DNA of 64,000 bases from Myxococcus stipitatus (lineage in GTDB: Bacteria > Myxococcota > Myxococcia > Myxococcales > Myxococcaceae). Both the position numbers and the translations under genes were made by a program. Shown here one piece after another: positions 63,269 to 64,000 of the stretch. A model generated the notes under the pieces. The model was not told where the DNA came from. It made no database searches and saw nothing but the letters and a program-made list of their open reading frames with translations. Positions within the stretch are counted from its first letter, which is position 1. Every line of letters starts with the position of its first letter. Where the stretch lies: the NCBI RefSeq assembly GCF_021412625.1, contig NZ_JAKCFI010000001.1:744001-808000 (forward strand), in the 5' to 3' direction.

Positions 63269-63523
63269 TCACGCGTGCGGCGTGATGTCCCACTGGGCAT
63301 CCGCCACGGACCGCTCGGTGGGGTCGCCGAGGAAGCGCAGGAAGCCCTGCAGCTCCATCGTGTCGATGAGCTCCTCCGCCTCCTGTTGGGAGAAGCCCTT
63401 CAGGTCCACGAGCATGTCGCGCATCACCGACTTGCCACGCAGATAGCCCACCGGCTCACCAGGGCCGAGGGCGTCCTTCAGGTCCGCCGTGAGCTGACGC
63501 AGGTCGATGTCCTCGGGAATCAT
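63269..63523 (-). CDS. Small acidic protein downstream of comEC
   Basis: 84 residues from ATG 63523 (MIPEDIDLRQLTADLKDALG). It is helical throughout by composition, with DMLVDLKGFSQQEAEELIDTMELQGFLRF resembling a helix-turn-helix or winged fragment that scans for substrate, and a C-terminal FLGDPTERSVADAQW. No family recognised. Its start lies 68 bp inside the end of the upstream comEC-like gene on the same strand, an unusually long overlap that implies translational coupling, unless the comEC frame ends earlier through an unseen change. Confidence 0.7.
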   Translation of the reverse strand: MIPEDIDLRQLTADLKDALGPGEPVGYLRGKSVMRDMLVDLKGFSQQEAEELIDTMELQGFLRFLGDPTERSVADAQWDITPHA

Positions 63524-64000
63524 CGGCTCGAACCTGCGAACGCTCCGCCTCCACGGCAAGCCGGGGGACCGGGGAAGGGGGCTCGCGCGCCAGGTGGGGA
63601 ACCAGCCGGACATCCCGCCCGTCACTCTCGACGGTGACGGCTCCGTCCACGTCCGTTCGCCAACACTCGCTGCCCAGCGCGCGGTAGCGCTCCTCCACCT
63701 CCGGATGGGGGAACCCGAACCGGTTGCGGCGGCCCACGCAGAAGATGACGTGCCGGGGCCGGGCACGACGCAGCAGGGCCGGCGTCGACGACGTCCGCGA
63801 ACCATGGTGCGGCGCCTTCATCACCGTCACCGCCTCCAACCCCGGCAAAAGCTCCGCCTCGGCCTCCGCCTCCACGTCCCCGGGCAGCAGGACGGTGACG
63901 TCGCCATGGCGCACCCGCAGCACGATGCTCCGGTCGTTCACCCCCTCCAGCAGCTCCCGCTCCGGAAGCGTGGGAGGGCCGAGCACCTCCAGCCGGGCCT
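63456..64000 (-). CDS. ComEC/Rec2-like C-terminal metallo-beta-lactamase domain (5' end beyond window)
   Basis: Minus-strand frame entering from the right edge; ~180 residues are visible. NDRSIVLRVRHGDVTVLLPGDVE, VMKAPHHGSRTSS, RHVIFCVGRRNRFGFPHPEV and WRTDVDGAVTV match the C-terminal domain of ComEC competence proteins and stand-alone MBL hydrolases (the GD-x-E and KxxHHGS blocks). In ComEC this part follows a DNA-uptake channel and may degrade the non-transported strand. The tail after VRLVPHLA is Arg/Pro-rich and unconserved, overlapping the small gene at 63269. Whether the membrane channel is present lies outside the window. Confidence 0.85.
   Translation of the reverse strand, partial: ARLEVLGPPTLPERELLEGVNDRSIVLRVRHGDVTVLLPGDVEAEAEAELLPGLEAVTVMKAPHHGSRTSSTPALLRRARPRHVIFCVGRRNRFGFPHPEVEERYRALGSECWRTDVDGAVTVESDGRDVRLVPHLAREPPSPVPRLAVEAERSQVRADDSRGHRPASAHGGPEGRPRPW

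Overview
The window looks like chromosome from a myxobacterium, most likely of the Myxococcaceae (Myxococcus, Corallococcus, Pyxidicoccus or Archangium type). The reasons are very high G+C (roughly 70% by eye, not computed), third-position GC so strong that long antisense frames stay open, a eukaryote-like Ser/Thr kinase with a C-terminal membrane anchor, FHA proteins, a PilZ protein, a complex hybrid histidine kinase, and many lipoproteins rich in Asp, Gly and Thr. I saw no tRNA, rRNA, CRISPR array, insertion sequence or prophage. About 44 protein genes cover nearly all of the window, two of them cut by its edges.

Layout. 1-6489: deoxynucleoside kinase (cut by the left edge) and a glycerophosphodiesterase, an outer lipoprotein, a Ser/Thr kinase and a SprT-like metalloprotease. 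6514-12444: an Ala/Pro-rich protein, a polytopic membrane protein, a small secreted Cys-rich (metallothionein-like) protein, a methyltransferase, a zinc-ribbon protein and quinolinate synthase nadA. 12814-18919: a tight three-gene operon of PilZ/GNAT-like protein, SAM methyltransferase and a hybrid kinase with two kinase cores. 19082-25434: two convergent POT peptide transporters and uvrA; the 460-bp gap before uvrA holds a candidate small RNA. 25620-35767: DMT exporter, a large ASH-repeat/vWA lipoprotein, metallophosphoesterase, PAP2 phosphatase, then a thioredoxin/MORN-like protein followed by an FHA protein with an Asp-Ser repeat. 35825-45994: two divergent LysR/enzyme pairs, a double GNAT protein, a membrane/M48 protease pair, and a lower-GC pair (JAMM-like exported protein plus lipoprotein). 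46029-56404: an Hsp70/J-like pair and an AddB/AddA-type helicase-nuclease operon. 56417-64000: purA, TPR protein, PH-like protein, FHA protein, DUF2071-like protein, CBM9-like lipoprotein, a small acidic protein and the 3' end of a comEC-like gene.

The genes most likely to work together are the PilZ/methyltransferase/kinase operon (second-messenger and phosphorelay signalling), the addBA pair (double-strand break processing), the Hsp70/J-like pair (a specialised chaperone), the membrane protein/M48 pair and the JAMM-like/lipoprotein pair. The best candidates for undescribed biology are the 22344-22516 element (strong promoter, anti-Shine-Dalgarno loop, strong terminator, no gene downstream on that strand) and the 12814-18919 signalling operon. 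All functional calls come from motifs read by eye; no database search was possible.
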